NCBI GenBank assembly: GCA_015143295.1
Contig: CM026557.1
Location: forward strand, 38,015,965-38,079,964
From: Tetracentron sinense
Lineage: Eukaryota; Streptophyta; Magnoliopsida; Trochodendrales; Trochodendraceae
DNA: 64,000 bases
Direction of reading: 5' to 3'
The notes beneath the pieces are model-generated. The model had not been told where the DNA came from, made no database searches, and saw only the letters and a list, made by a program, of their open reading frames with translations. Positions 44,191 through 56,515 of this stretch are shown piece by piece. The number at the start of each line of letters is the position of its first letter. The first letter of the stretch is position 1. The position numbers were made by a program, and so were the translations under genes.

Positions 44191-44299
44191 AGCTGGGGAT
44201 AACCATGGTTAAAATTCTTAACCATGGTTATGATAAGGGTATAAAAATTGGGTGCTTACAGCTGCCCCTCTTTGCCGGAGATGGTCAAGTTTGGCAATT

Positions 44300-46404
44300 G
44301 AACGGCAAAGACTGGAATCATCCTATTTTTACACTAAAATTGAGTTATAAGGGATAATGATTTGTATGCATGCTGTGCAAGTGGTGATGAGTGAGGCGTT
44401 TACCTATAAATAGGGGTCCTATTTTGAGGTTTGAGACTATCTTACCCATCTCTAACCTAATTTGGCAAAAAATGAGTGAAAACCTAGGGTTTTTATGAGG
44501 GTTGTGCTTTGTGAAGGTGAAGATTGCTCTTAGAAGGAGGAGAAAGCTTGGAGATCTTCCCCAAATCATCTTGGGAGCGATTTGGATCCAAGGGAAGGAT
44601 CCCTAAGGTCGATATCCTTCTAACTCAACCTTATTAAGATGTTTTGTATGGTTAAATAAGATTATTTATGGATTATCAAGAGATCTACATGATTATGGAT
44701 GAATTAAAGAAGGAAAAATGTGATTTGAGATTGATATCTTCACTCATTTAACTTCTATATTATTATGATTATTGATTTATCTTGATGAATGAGTAAGGAT
44801 TTGAATTTTAATTAAGGATATAGATGGAATTATATGCTAGAAACTTAAATTGAATTATGGATTATGTTTATGGATTATGAATGAATGAAGTGATGGAGGA
44901 TGGGCTAAAATGGAGAATGCATGAATGTGTGGATTGGTGTGAGGTTTAGAATTGATTAATATGGTTTATGAATGAGTAGTGATATGATTTTAGAATGTGA
45001 AAATGGGAATAACATTGTATACATAATTAATGCATTATATGTGTTTGTTGAAATGTCTAAGAACACTAAGTATGATAAGTGATGATAATAAAAAGCTTGT
45101 ATGAGTATAATAAGATATGCTATGATGAATTATGCTTAGAAATGATGTTAGAAATGTTAACATGAATATGCCAAGATATGAAGTATGTTTTGATAATGTT
45201 ATAATTATTCAAGTTACATGGTGATTGATATTTGGGTAGGCCAATACTTAGAAGAAGTCCTCCATGTCGGGAATTCTCTAACTAGGGAGATGTAACCTAA
45301 CGGAGTTTCTTGACGGAAGATGAAATCTAAGTGATGACTAAAGTTGGATGTTAATCACGACACTCAAGCACAAGTGCACATGTGTGGTAGTTTACAAGTC
45401 TCACGAGTACACAAGGATGGACACGGACATTGCTTGAACACGAACATTGCATGGACATTGGATATTGAAATATAAGGACAATGACAAGTACAAAGACTCT
45501 GAACACTGAAATACAAGTACAAGGATACTGGATTACAAGTACAAGGACACTGCATGGTTTTACAAGGACCCTGAAATTCAAGTAGCCTCGGTATTCGTTG
45601 ATACTCTCCATGGATAAGATTTCAAGTCCTGGATAACTATCATGGACATTGTAATCTAAGAGCTCTAGGGGCTTACGTTTCTATCGATGCACCTCCATAG
45701 ATCTAAATTCAAAGACCTCGATAAATATTTTTATGGGAAAACAAGTATGCATTGCATTCATGATACAAGATCAAAAGTTATAAGTTTAAGAGTCACATAA
45801 GTACACGAGTCAAGTTAAGTCATGAGGTTCACATGTTTCCGCACTCTGATTATGTTCAAGTTATATTAAACTGCTATTGACTTTACAATTGTTACATGAT
45901 TTGGATGTTGGGTATATGTATATACTATTGTTGGTTAGATTGGATATCCGCTGAGTATTCAATACTCAGTCGACCTGTTATTGTCGTACAGGTCTAGTGC
46001 AGGATTAGGCAACAACTCCTTACGTAGAAGATGAGTACTTTGAAAAAGGAGAAGTAGGTGAGCTTCCAGATGAGGGAGCAAGAGATCTTGAGAGTTATCC
46101 ATGCTAGTAGATCGTAGTTTACTTTCTGAGTTGTCTTGTTTTAAACTTATGTTATTTTCAGGATGTTGCTTAGACTGTTCATTATGATTTGATAACTTTA
46201 TTCTACCCAATCATAAAGGGTTATGTGGGCTCGTTTCAGTTGCTCAGGATGATTTAGATTATATATATCGAAAGACTTTTATTATTGCTATTTTTGGGAG
46301 AATTATCTTTTAGTTATGCCTTATTGCTATAGAGGTTAAGCAGGGATAAGTAAAGTAACAATCCCAAAGTCCCATTATGACCAAGGTGGGGTTTTGGGGC
46401 GTTA
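44300..46404 (+). mobile_element. LTR-like region, probable chromovirus-type solo LTR
   Basis: TATA box CCTATAAATAGGGG at about 44402. A long untranslated body follows, with GCTGAGTATTCAATACTCAGTC near 45950 split by a short spacer and GTACAGGTCTAGTGCAGG. The end is GGGGTTTTGGGGCGTTACA at 46404. Such GGGGCGTTACA ends and TGAGTA...TACTCAG hairpins are usual in plant chromovirus LTRs. The left boundary is not found. The runs of ACAAGTACAAGGACACTG at 45360-45590 are local repeats, not protein. Confidence 0.45.
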
Positions 46405-47994
46405 CATATATAGTCCTAGATATTGATGCTAGTGCCTCATTATTCTTTGTTTTGGTCACGCTCTGCAACATTGCACTCAGCCTTCTTCATCTCTAGAAGC
46501 CCAATAAATTTCTAATGCTTCTTTTTACTCCTCCTCCTTTAGTGCACTTGCCTTGTTAAACCTCTCTCCCAACTCATAATCTCTTATTTATTTTTTGTAG
46601 TTATGAGAAGACTTAAAACACCTACTGCATAATGGACTTGGGGGATTGCCACAATCCACTTGTGATGTGTTGCTGCTTCGACTCCTATTTTCTGCTTTCT
46701 TTTTGTAAACCTTTCATTCCCTTGTTCCAATTATCTGAGGTTACAGTAAGGAGAATGACCTATTCCATTCGATTTTCTTGTCTGTTGTTCGTATAACACC
46801 CATCTGCATAAGCTTTTGGAGTATGCATGATGTTTTGTCAATCATAGGGAAAGTAGAAGTCCAATTAGAACTGAATATAAGAAAATGAAGTATATTTTCC
46901 ACTTTCTACTATCTAGTTTGATGAATTTTGGAGGGCATGGAAAAGTCTTTCATAATTTAGTACTTTTGGGTGTTAAGGTTTGTGGCTTTCAAAGTGCATA
47001 CAATAACTTTGGAGGTGGTTGATGATCTTACCCACTTGGGAATTTGAGTCCAATATGTTGTATTGGGTTTTCTTATCCAACAAAATGAACATGCATGTGG
47101 TTGATCTTCATTTTTCTAAATATTGTGTTTAATGAATGTTGATTCTGATATTTATATGTTAATTCTTTGAACCTGTTTCGGGTATTAGATGTATAGAGAT
47201 GACGATATATTGGGTAAGTTGGATAACTGATGATGTATCGAGCTACTCTCCTCTCACCATGTTGAAGAGCAATTCGAAAGAATCTTACTGTAGTTAAGGT
47301 AGTTTGAATAAGTAGAATATTTGGGGCTTTGGGGTTGCAACTAAACAGTTCAATCATGTTTTATGCTGTGAAATCATATGAAAGAAACTTCTTAGTTTAC
47401 ACAATTATTGGTGAAGCAAATCAATGGAATTAAACATTTTTATTTGATATAATCTTGATCCTAGTTTCATTCACATTCATAAATCATTATATCTTGTAGT
47501 CCATTTTGATCTATATCCATTATGATAAACATGCATTGATTATGATTGCTAGTTATGTATTTGGATAACTAGTGTTGGGCACCAATGATTTCTCGGTTTC
47601 TCAACTTTTTTGAGTATTGCATATGGTTTTACATGAAAAGTTGGTTTCAACATTGGACTTTGAGATTTGCTATTGGTATTTTGCATATATAAGTACAATT
47701 GAGCTCATTAATTGTAGATCTTTGATGATGAAAGTAGGAAGCCATTGGGCACCCACTCCCCCCCCCTCCCAAAAAAAAAAAAATTGGTGCCTTGTAACCA
47801 AAGAAAAGAGCAAGAGTCCACCAGGCCCATCCTGTACCAGTTGAGATTATCTTGAAAGATATTAAACTTCTATTCTTATTGCCCAAGCTGGTGAAGGATT
47901 TAGAAGTCGGGAAGTCTGCCCAAGCTAAAGGGTTTAGAAGTCAGCAAGGTGTGTTGAATATCTGAGGCTCTCACTCCCTCTCTAGGTGGTTTTT
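46405..47994. other. Intergenic, no gene seen
   Basis: A 94-codon minus-strand frame at 47073-47357 shows no domain. Poly-C/poly-A tract at 47758-47782. Confidence 0.45.
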
Positions 47995-48150
47995 GGGGGT
48001 GTTTGATTGGTTTTTATTAGCCAAAATAAATTGTGATAAGAATTGATTGTGTAGAAATTAATTGTCAAATAATCACTTTACGAATAATAGTTTTCGAGGA
48101 ATACGAAGGTGGTGTTTCTACACAATCAATTCTCATCACAATATCCAAAA
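47995..48150. mobile_element. Partial copy of the 24658 MITE family
   Basis: GGGGGTGTTTGATTGG, then AATTGATTGTGTAGAAATTA, TCAAATAATCAC, ATAATAGTTTTCGAGGAATA and the start of the right arm TCTACACAATCAATTCTCAT. The right end is lost. Confidence 0.65.
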
Positions 48151-48773
48151 GCTACTTTTTCTTTCTTAACACGTATATATTGCTATGAAGCCACAAGTGT
48201 TAAAACATCACCCTGTTACTTTGGGTTTCTTGTTAGGACTCTAAAAAAAGCCCAAGACAACTGGAAATAACAAATATAAAAGAAGGATATTTATCAACAA
48301 TTTTTTTTGTAAGTCCCAAAACACCCTTGTCAAGGCATGGTTGTGGTTACTCCAACTTTCTCTTCAACCAGAGCTCTTTGTTCATAGTTAATCTGTACTA
48401 GGAATGCAAGATTGCTACATAAATCACAAAAGTCAAAATACTTAGTAGTGGGTCTCGTTTGACCTTTACATGTGACAATTTAGATCTAACACTTCCCCAA
48501 TCAATCAATCTATACTAATATTATATGCTGGTTGGTTCCATATCTCATTTACTTCCATGATTTCTTTTGATTGATGTCATATTTTTGCTAACATGACATC
48601 TACTCTTTAATTAATTGATCCAATAAGAAGATGGCTTGTGGCCCTTTGAATTATTGTTCCTCCTTTCTAATTAAGAGATAGGTAAAATGCTTATTTTCAC
48701 ATTTTCGCATTTTATTCTTTAATCGTTATTAATTAAGTTGTAACATTTAAATTATCATTTTAAATACAAAGAG

Positions 48774-48945
48774 GAGCTTTGCTTCACAACATTGAGCGGA
48801 GCTTCACTTTTTTACACTATCACGGTGGCAATCTTGTCATTATGGTGTTTTGTAAAACTACCCCAACCTCTTTCATTAATTACAAATATGTCATGGCCAT
48901 AGTATAAAAAGGGGAGTTTTGCTTCAATGCTGTGAAGCAAAGCTC
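48774..48945. mobile_element. Fold-back MITE, 172 bp
   Basis: Inverted ends GAGCTTTGCTTCACAACATT and, reverse-complemented, GAGCTTTGCTTCACAGCATT, extending loosely to about 45 bp. No clean duplication. Confidence 0.68.
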
Positions 48946-50400
48946 TAATTCAAAATTAATCTCTTAAATTATTAAAAATATGATCTCATTCTTTAATTAC
49001 AATTTATTATTGTTACACTACACCTATCATCATCACCTTTTCTAAGTATCTATAGCGGGAATTTTAAGAGATTTGTTTTCAAATTTTAGAAAGAATGATA
49101 GGATAACTTAGATTGCTTCTCTAACAAATAAGTGTTTGTTGCAACTACTAATGGGAAGTTCTTGAGTTTAAACACATTATGGCATGATTGGTTAATCCAA
49201 CCTCTGCTTGATGTTAATGCTTTGTTATTCCTACTTTAATCCAGTGCTATTGGAAATTGGCCGACTTTGATTCTGACATTATTTACCCTTACACTGATGG
49301 GTTTGTACATGGAGCTTCAATTGGGCATGAGTGCATTTTCAGGTACTATTTTAGGTCTTCAATTCTGCTCATGCGGTTGTGTCCTTAAATTGCATGAACT
49401 ATCATGAATTGAATGATGGCAAAAGGGGATTGCTATTCAACTTTTAGAAAGTAGTAATGCCAGTAATAGAGTATGCATCTAAGTGTATGTGAAGACTTAT
49501 TTGCAATAGTTAACCTTAGATTGAGAAGTTTCCCTATTCGTTTTTTAAGTGAAGACTTATTAGCAATAGTTAACCTTAGATTGAGAAGTTTCACAATTCT
49601 TTTTTTAAATGTTATTCTTATGAATTTTAAAATAAAGTTATGTTGAATATGCTTTTTCTAATTTAATTAGATGTTGTTTCGGGTTGAAGAAAAAGAAACT
49701 AAGGGTTGAACAAAAGGAAATGACACATATTTACTCTTCTATGTAAATTTTTTTTTAATAATAAGTAAATAATATAATTATTTAAATAAATTATTATTTT
49801 TTACAAGAAATAACATATAATCTTTAAAAGTTATTAAATACTTGATGCATTAGACAACTAGATTACTGATATAGTGTCAAACTTATTTTCTTGAAGTTAT
49901 ATATGATGAAATAAAAAAAATTATATAATGATAAAATTATGAATTTTAGATAATTACATTCTCAATATATACAAGATCACCAAATTATCAACAATTTTTT
50001 TTCTTACTACTTATTTTTAATTTCCTTCATCATATTACTGTCATTTTTTTCCATTTTGTTAATTTTTCTTTCCATTTTTTGTTTATTCATTTTCTTTTAA
50101 GATCCTTGCAAATGCACTTACTCTAAACATTTCCACATACGCAAGAGGAGATGTTTGATACTCTTACAAACAAAAATAAATAAATAAATAAGAAGTGTTT
50201 GATATTTGTCGTAGTGACCTTCAAATTATTATTCATTCTAAGGGTATTTAAGTAATTATCCTATTGAGGATAAGTTAGCAATTACATCATTAAAGTTAAC
50301 AATGATAATTTACCTAATTAAAGGTTAAATAGAATAATGAGAATAAAGAAACAAAGAAGAATAATATACAAACTTGAATTAAATTAATGAATAACCAAAC
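48946..50400. other. Intergenic; one 60-bp tandem duplication
   Basis: GAAGACTTAT...GCAATAGTTAACCTTAG occurs twice at 49489-49608 with a 60-bp period. Otherwise AT-rich without a gene. Confidence 0.5.
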
Positions 50401-50449
50401 ACCTATTTGTAAGGACCTTCTAGTAAAATACTAAATTAGGATGTTAATA

Positions 50450-52420
50450 TAAATGGATAAAACTAAACCTAGTAAATCATTATCTTTAGCAAAACCTAAA
50501 TTGGAGAAAATGAAGCATCGTAGAAAAAAATGGATTTGAAGAGAAAGCTTGCAGAAAAAGCGTTAGAACTTGTGGGGTTTGATCTAGATATTTGAAGCCA
50601 CGAAGATTGCATCTCAGATCTCAAGGAGTTTTCTTTGTTACTCGTAGGGATTCGAATAGAGGCAACTGAATACTCTCCTTAGATCTAGGTCTTGTATGTA
50701 AATTCTTTAATTTAAAAGTAGATATATTATTCTTGAATCATGATTAACTTCATTCTAAGTTTTTTTATGAAGTATGTGAAGTTTGATAATCATATTTTAA
50801 GTTTAGACATTTTAAATTGAATTAATATGAAGTTGTTAGATTTTTAGAATTTTAGGACCAATCGTGGGATAATATTCATAATATATTCTCTTTTATTCTA
50901 AAAATTACGAAATTTTGTATGTAGTTCTTACATTGGTAAATACACCTCTCTGCAAAATTTTAGATAAAAATGAATTCATTTGATATTGATTTCATAATTA
51001 TGTTTAGGACGTGTTAAACATGTCATCAATTTCAGAATCAGAAAAACTCAACTTATTTTATGATATTTTTAAATATTTTATACATGAGAGTGTTGTTTTA
51101 AATTTTTTAAACAAACTATAATCTAATAAAATTTAAACTCAATTGGTCTCATATTATTTTATTTTATATTGTATATTTGGTGAATTTATTGGTGAAAGGT
51201 CTTGAAACTGTCAGAAAATTTCTCACTGCAAATAGGTTGTGTTTCACTCAATATTTTATATTTAAAATATTATAATTTGATTTTTATGATAATTTTATTA
51301 TTGTATTCTGGAAGTCTAATTTCCAGAAAAGTATGACTCATAATTTTTAGGTAAGAGATGAATCTCTGAGAAATTATGAAACTCATAAAGGTCTCTGTTT
51401 TCTATTATTTCGTAAGGCAGTGCAACTGTATTGAGTTTAATTATTTATGGAAAAATAAGTATATAAATGAAGAGAAGGAAAATAAAGAAAAATGAAATAA
51501 ATAAATAAATAGTTTTATTTATTTTAAAGAAGATCATTGAAAATAATATATTGTTTGTTACAATTATGTAAAACTCCATAACTTGATATATAGACTTGAA
51601 AAACATAAGTTATTTAATGAATACACTGTTATCATTGTTTCGCTTCCTATATATACTGTTTGAATGCATCCTTATTTTTGTTCTTCTTTATTATGATAGT
51701 ATGAGACACTATAATAAAGAAAGTATATTTTGTTAATAGTAAAGACCACTACCCAATGGATGACTATGAAGAGTATGATACTCTCGAAGAAATCTAAGTT
51801 TACAAGTGATCTCCAGGAGATTTCACTGGGGAGTCTGGGATTTCTCAGTGAAACAACTTTAGGTGTATTTGTGAACTCAGGAGTCTGGGACTTCTCAGTG
51901 TAACAATACGACTTAATGATCCCTTAACGATGGATTAGATGACCTTAGATCACTGCTAATGGGGTAGACTCTGGGAGAACCCTATGGGCAGATGACCAAA
52001 CCAATTGGAATTAATTACAGTAGTTAATGCATACTTAATTTTGATATTAAATGTCAATTGCTTTTATAAACTGCTGCATGCTTGTTATATTCACTTGTTG
52101 AGTTGTGAGCTCACTCTTGCTATTATTGAAATTTTCAGGAGACACCTAAAGAGGTTAGAGAGGACAAAGTTAGTTGTTGAGACTTAGTTGAGTTTTAGTT
52201 GAACATTTATCTGAGGTAGAGTGAACTGTAGTGAGGTTTAATTAATTTGATTTAACTCTTTTACTCTTTGTGGTTTATTTAAACTTCTGTTGCTTGATGA
52301 TATATCTGAATGATATTTATTAGGAATAAATTTCATTGTTGTAGGGGTTTGTCCTCGGATCGCGCATTGGGATCTACACAAATATGAGATATATTGTGTT
52401 CAGATTTTGGGGGCGTTAAA
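50450..52420 (+). mobile_element. LTR-like region, probable chromovirus-type LTR remnant
   Basis: Body and end resemble plant chromovirus LTRs: CACTTGTTGAGTTGTGAGCTC near 52096, TTTTCAGGAGACACC near 52133 and the terminal TTTTGGGGGCGTTA near 52410. The phrase GAGTCTGGGATTTCTCAGTG recurs 60 bp apart (51829 and 51888). Left boundary approximate; no coding part adjoins; old. Confidence 0.42.
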
Positions 52421-52449
52421 TCAAATTAATTAGTTAGACAATTACACAT

Positions 52450-53161
52450 GAACAATCTGTATAACCTATTGGAATTTCGGGAGGCTTGGCTTTGTTATGG
52501 AATTCCCCTACCTCAGTTCTAGTACATAATGCCAGTCCAAACCTTATCCAAGCATCAGTAGGAGGGCCTCTTATACCACATAGGTGGAAACTTTCTTGTA
52601 TATATGGTCCAAATGATGATTTTGAGTGCCATCTGGCAACTCCTAGCCAGACATGGTGAAATCACCTCGACCAATTGGGTTTGCATAGGCGACTTTAATG
52701 ATACCGCAAATACCGATGAAAAGCATGGTGGTAATACAAGAACCCCTCATCAGTTGAAGGAGTTTCAGGAAATGATATCTTCGGCAAAGCTTCTTGACCT
52801 TGGGTCTCAAAGAGTGCCCTTCACGTGGTCAAACAAACGACCGAAGATCCAAATAAATAGTGGCTCGCGTTAGCAGAGGTCTTGTAAATTCAGAAGGGAT
52901 TACAACTTACCCAAATGCATTCGTCCGAGTCCTCCCTGCTATCCCTTGCTCCTTCAAACAGAGTGGCGAAGTTTGATTGCAGGGTGAGACATTCTTCGTT
53001 GGCAGGTGGGTGATGGAGCTTCAGTACAGATATGGCATGACCCTTGGGCTTTAGGCAGATTCAGGCAGTTGGTCTCTCTATCACTCCTTAGATCTTTGTT
53101 CAACTTTGAAACCGTGCAAGCAAAAAGGAAAATCCCCACCAATTTTCTTTGTCTAGGAGCC
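52450..53161 (+). mobile_element. LINE remnant with endonuclease joined to post-RT segment
   Basis: 52604-52873 encodes part of the APE-type endonuclease of a plant LINE (NWVCIGDFNDTANTDEKHGG, then SSAKLLDLGSQRVPFTWSNK). Within 100-200 bp the sequence becomes the segment that normally follows the reverse transcriptase (GRWVMELQY in one frame, WQVGDGASVQIWHDPWAL in another, near 52990-53050). The roughly 2-kb RT region is missing, so this copy has a large internal deletion, plus frame changes. It is inactive. Confidence 0.78.
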
Positions 53162-53170
53162 CAGACAAGC

Positions 53171-53341
53171 GAGTTCGGATGAGCAACAGTGCTTGCAGTT
53201 GCGCTGTTGCCTATTTGTATCTGAAAAAAATGGGTCTGCATTTAATAAGGATGCCCCCCACATCAACCATGAATGGAGCCCTCATTTTTCAGACACAAGG
53301 AGCAACTGCGCAACAACAAGCGCGGTTGTCTATCCGAACTC
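53171..53341. mobile_element. Mutator-type MITE, 171 bp, inserted in the LINE remnant
   Basis: The flanks CAGACAAGC (53162-53170) and CGGACAAGC (53342-53350) match at eight of nine bases. Ends GAGTTCGGAT on both sides; arms about 65 bp long (GCAACAGTGCTTGCAGTTGC, TATCTGAAAAAAATG) and roughly 75-80 per cent alike by eye. Confidence 0.78.
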
Positions 53342-53350
53342 CGGACAAGC

Positions 53351-53700
53351 AGGTGTGTCACTTCTCAAAAACGGGCATTTTCAAAGTAAGTTCAGCAATT
53401 CACCTCGCCTATTATCTCCCCGAAGCCCATTGGCCTAAAAGGGACACGTCACGTGTTTATATTAAGATCCTATATCTTTAGTCTTTGCAAAAAAAATAAA
53501 ATGTTAAAATGGACACGTGTGACTTCTGGGGTGCGATTTTGTTGTGATCCCCGATCTTGGTAATCTTTCCCATCACTGTCTCGAAAACTAGGGACTGTTC
53601 TTCGGAGGATTTTCAAATCTCCCTCTCTGCTCGAAGATTTCTACAAATCTCTCTGTAAAATTTCGTCTCTCTTTCTCGAAGTGCCATTTTTTCCTTACAG
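53351..53700 (+). promoter_or_regulatory. Candidate promoter and first 5'UTR exon of GIP1
   Basis: Two G-boxes CACGTG at 53450-53455 and 53514-53519, with TATATTAAG-like sequence between, then a CT-rich leader (TCTCTCTTTCTCGAAGTGCC) ending CTTACAG|GTGTGT at 53700/53701, a usable splice donor. No ORF follows locally, and the next plus-strand host gene is GIP1. The link is inference; transcript data are lacking. Confidence 0.4.
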
Positions 53701-54750
53701 GTGTGTTTATTTCAGTTTATCCTCCATTGAATTTCCTCCCCGATTTGTTGCTCGTTTCTGCCCTAGCTTTTCAATTTGTATGTGCTAAAACCCTGGATTA
53801 TTTTTACTATGCTTTGTTGAACTATGTTCTCTCTTTTTTGTTTTGTAGGTTATCTACTTTTATTTTTCAACTTCTTGCAATTCGATGATCCTATTTTTAT
53901 TCGTGGGTTGTTATATAAGTTGGGTGTTTGAAGGGGATTCTGGAAATATGATTTTTTTTTTGGCGGGATTGGTAATACTGGTGTAGCTTAGTGTTCCCTC
54001 ACGGAGAGATGGGGCATCCCCTTCCGGCAAGGATTTAGTTTAGAGGTTCAGGAGTTTCCACCATCCATTGATTTGCAGTTTGCTTGACAACCGATAAGAG
54101 AAAAAATAAAAATTAAGACATCAAAATGATTCTTAGATCACCTAGACCTCCCTTGTTCTCGTAAAATGTCAACTTTGATAAAAACCAGCATGAAGAAAAG
54201 GTGAAAGTTCCAAAAAGACAAGGGTGTAAAGGGGGAGGATTCTACAGCTTGATCTTCTCATAGAATATGAAAACAGAATTACTCTCTTTAAGACCATATT
54301 AGGGTAAAGAAAGGATGCCAAATGAGCATCCTTCTAATTTTTAGACCAGGAGTTCATAATCGAGTGATGGCACCCAATGATGTGGTCCCAGTTCTCCACA
54401 CACAAATAAACGGTAAAAATAAGAATAAGAAAGGAAATTAACCACTTCGAGGGGGTCGGTCCTCCCAAGCTCCAACAATGGAGTTTCTTTTTATTTCAAA
54501 TTGCTTTTCATAGAAAGACTTACGTGGATATTTATAAAGGTACTACATAACTACTTAATAATTACCCCATAACCCACTTCTATATACCCCAATTACACAA
54601 ACTCACACACCCACTACTCCACGTAAGATGCAAACCAACAATTTTGTAACTACTCCATAACTCCTCCACATCACTTTGTATGATTGGGATCCTATCAGCA
54701 TCCTAAAGAGAGTGTTTGATTTCTAAAGAAAAATAAGGCACTATAGGATC

Positions 54751-55150
54751 AGGGGTGGAGCCAGGTGGGGTCGAGGGGTCTCCAGCCTCCTGAACCTTTG
54801 AGAAAAAAGAAAGTATATATGCTATATTATTTAATTTAAGAGGGCATAGGCATGGGGGCAGCTTCCTGCCTTCCTTCTTGCATTTTTGGAAAAAAAAAAA
54901 TTTATATTGTATTATTTAATTTAAGAGGGCATAGCCATGGGCAAGAGGGGTCGCTTCCCCCTAACTTAAAAATAATAATTTACAAACGGATGAGATGGCC
55001 CACGAACATGGCCCTCAAAAGAAAATTATAAGGGCCACACCACCAAACTTAACACTCCTTGGGCCAAGAATTTTTTGTACCCACTTAATCATTCTTCAAA
55101 AACCCATCAATAATTACTAACATTATCAATCAACAATTGCTCCCCCCCAC

Positions 55151-55183
<33 letters not shown>

Positions 55184-55200
55184 AAATCTTGGCTCTGCCC
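54751..55200. mobile_element. GGGGTGGAGCC-type non-autonomous element
   Basis: The left end AGGGGTGGAGCCAGG is mirrored at the right by CTTGGCTCTGCCCTT near 55195. Two internal copies of ATTATTTAATTTAAGAGGGC (54827, 54909) show a local tandem duplication of about 82 bp. Same family as 26000-26215. Confidence 0.5.
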
Positions 55201-55529
55201 TTGTATGCGATGATATGATGAATATTTGAGTTTATATTAAGGATCAATCCATATTATATTAGTCTTTATTTATTAATAAGTTCATTTCACTTTATGGTTT
55301 TGTTTTTTTTTTTTGGTGGAGGAGGGTTCTTTCTTGGCCATCTCTCCTAAACCTTCAGGCCTATATTTGGGGTAATGAATGAAGAAGGAATGATTTTGGC
55401 TTCCTAAGATCCAAAGGTCTGGGCTTAATGTCATGGTTAGTAGTCAAAAGAAGAGTCTCTCTGAGTTTCTTATAAGTCTTATGGCCTAAATATCAATGTA
55501 GAATCCTCATTTTTTAGGCTTAGAGCTTG

Positions 55530-56515
55530 TCTTTTTTTTTTTTTAAAATCGGTAAATCAGATGATATATTATAACAAAAAACATAATGAAATACATAACA
55601 ACAAAGAGGATCACAAGACAATGACCCAAAACCTGATAAAAAACCAGCGGGAAAGCTACTACAAGATAAGAGCTAAGGAGATAGATAGATAACAAAGGAC
55701 TAAACTCAACGTTACAATAACGCTAGTGGGTCCATATCCTCAAAATCCGTGCTAACCGAGCAGGCGAGCACTAATCTAAAATAAGGCACCGAGCATCCTC
55801 GCATATCAGCCGGGAAGGAAGAGCCATATCATCAAAAACTCTACGACTCCGCTCCTTCCGGATCAACCATGGAATCATCCCTAGAAGAAAATCCCACTGA
55901 AAAGAGGATGGGGCCTCTAAACTCGCCGAAAGCCAACAGGATAAGAAGTCCTTAAATAAATTCGGAAAGACCCAAGCCACACCTAGTCGTTCAAGGAAAT
56001 AACTCCATACATTTGATGCAAAAGGACAATACATCATCAAATGATCCACCGTCTCCTTCGACTCAAAGCATAAAAAACACCGATTAGCCAACCTCCACCC
56101 TTGATTTTGCAAATAGTTACAAGGGATTAACTTATCCAAAGTGGCTTCTGAAAGAAAGAATGCTACCTTGGATGGAACACCATGATCCCACATAGCCCTA
56201 TGCGGAAAAGGAAGCAGAGAGACACCCCATAAGGCTAGAGCAAAAGATCTAATCGAGAATTAACCCTTAGTCCCTAAACACCAAACTCGTTTGTCCCTAA
56301 GGAGAGGGATGATGATAATATTCTTGAGTCTACCCAGCAAATGCGAGAAGTCCTCAAACTCCTAGTCATTGGGGTTACGTCTAAAGCTAAGGCAACAAAC
56401 CTCCCTGTCTCCGACTCGATGAAAGGATGATGCGATTGAAACATCTTTGATCCGAACTAGGGAATACAAAACACCAAACTCCTCCCTGCGGAGCTGCGCT
56501 CCGCATCTTAAGTTA
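55530..56515 (-). mobile_element. L1-type LINE 3' fragment (zf-RVT region)
   Basis: The minus-strand frame 56193-55771 (140 codons) is the zf-RVT segment near the end of plant LINE ORF2: GVPSKVAFFLSEATLDKLIP, NQGWRLANRCFLCFESKETV, DHLMMYCPFASNVWSYF. Upstream coding sense continues to about 56500 with stops (RVGDREVCCLSFRRNPND, KNIIIIPLLRDKRVW). The T-run at 55531-55545 is the likely poly(A) tail. 5' truncated. Confidence 0.82.

Larger units (their letters stand above)
40723..44258 (-). mobile_element. Tat/Ogre-type LTR, about 3.5 kb, palindrome-rich
   Basis: On the minus strand it begins TGTAAGCACCCAATTTTTAT at 44258, directly after a purine tract (GGCAAAGAGGGGCAGC) that fits a polypurine tract, and ends ACCCACGCTCACA at 40723. 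It contains the reverse of the GTACGTAGGCA box seen after integrase in the first element (about 41025-41085). Inside are a 208-bp tandem repeat, many copies of TAACCATGGTTA, and CTAGGGTTAGG-like repeats. No pol sequence adjoins on either side, so it is a solo or truncated remnant. Orientation rests mainly on the purine tract. Confidence 0.6.

Noticed and set aside
45351-45611. Cys/Ser/Val-rich frames on the minus strand
   Set aside because: They follow a local CAAGTACAAGGAC repeat in an LTR-like region, with no conserved domain.
46560-46700. Minus-strand Cys-rich piece as a gag zinc knuckle
   Set aside because: Too short, spacing not canonical, no adjoining gag core.
48507-48530. Helitron 5' end (A then TCTATACTAATATTATATGC)
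   Set aside because: The start looks right, but no hairpin plus CTAG end was found downstream within a sensible distance.
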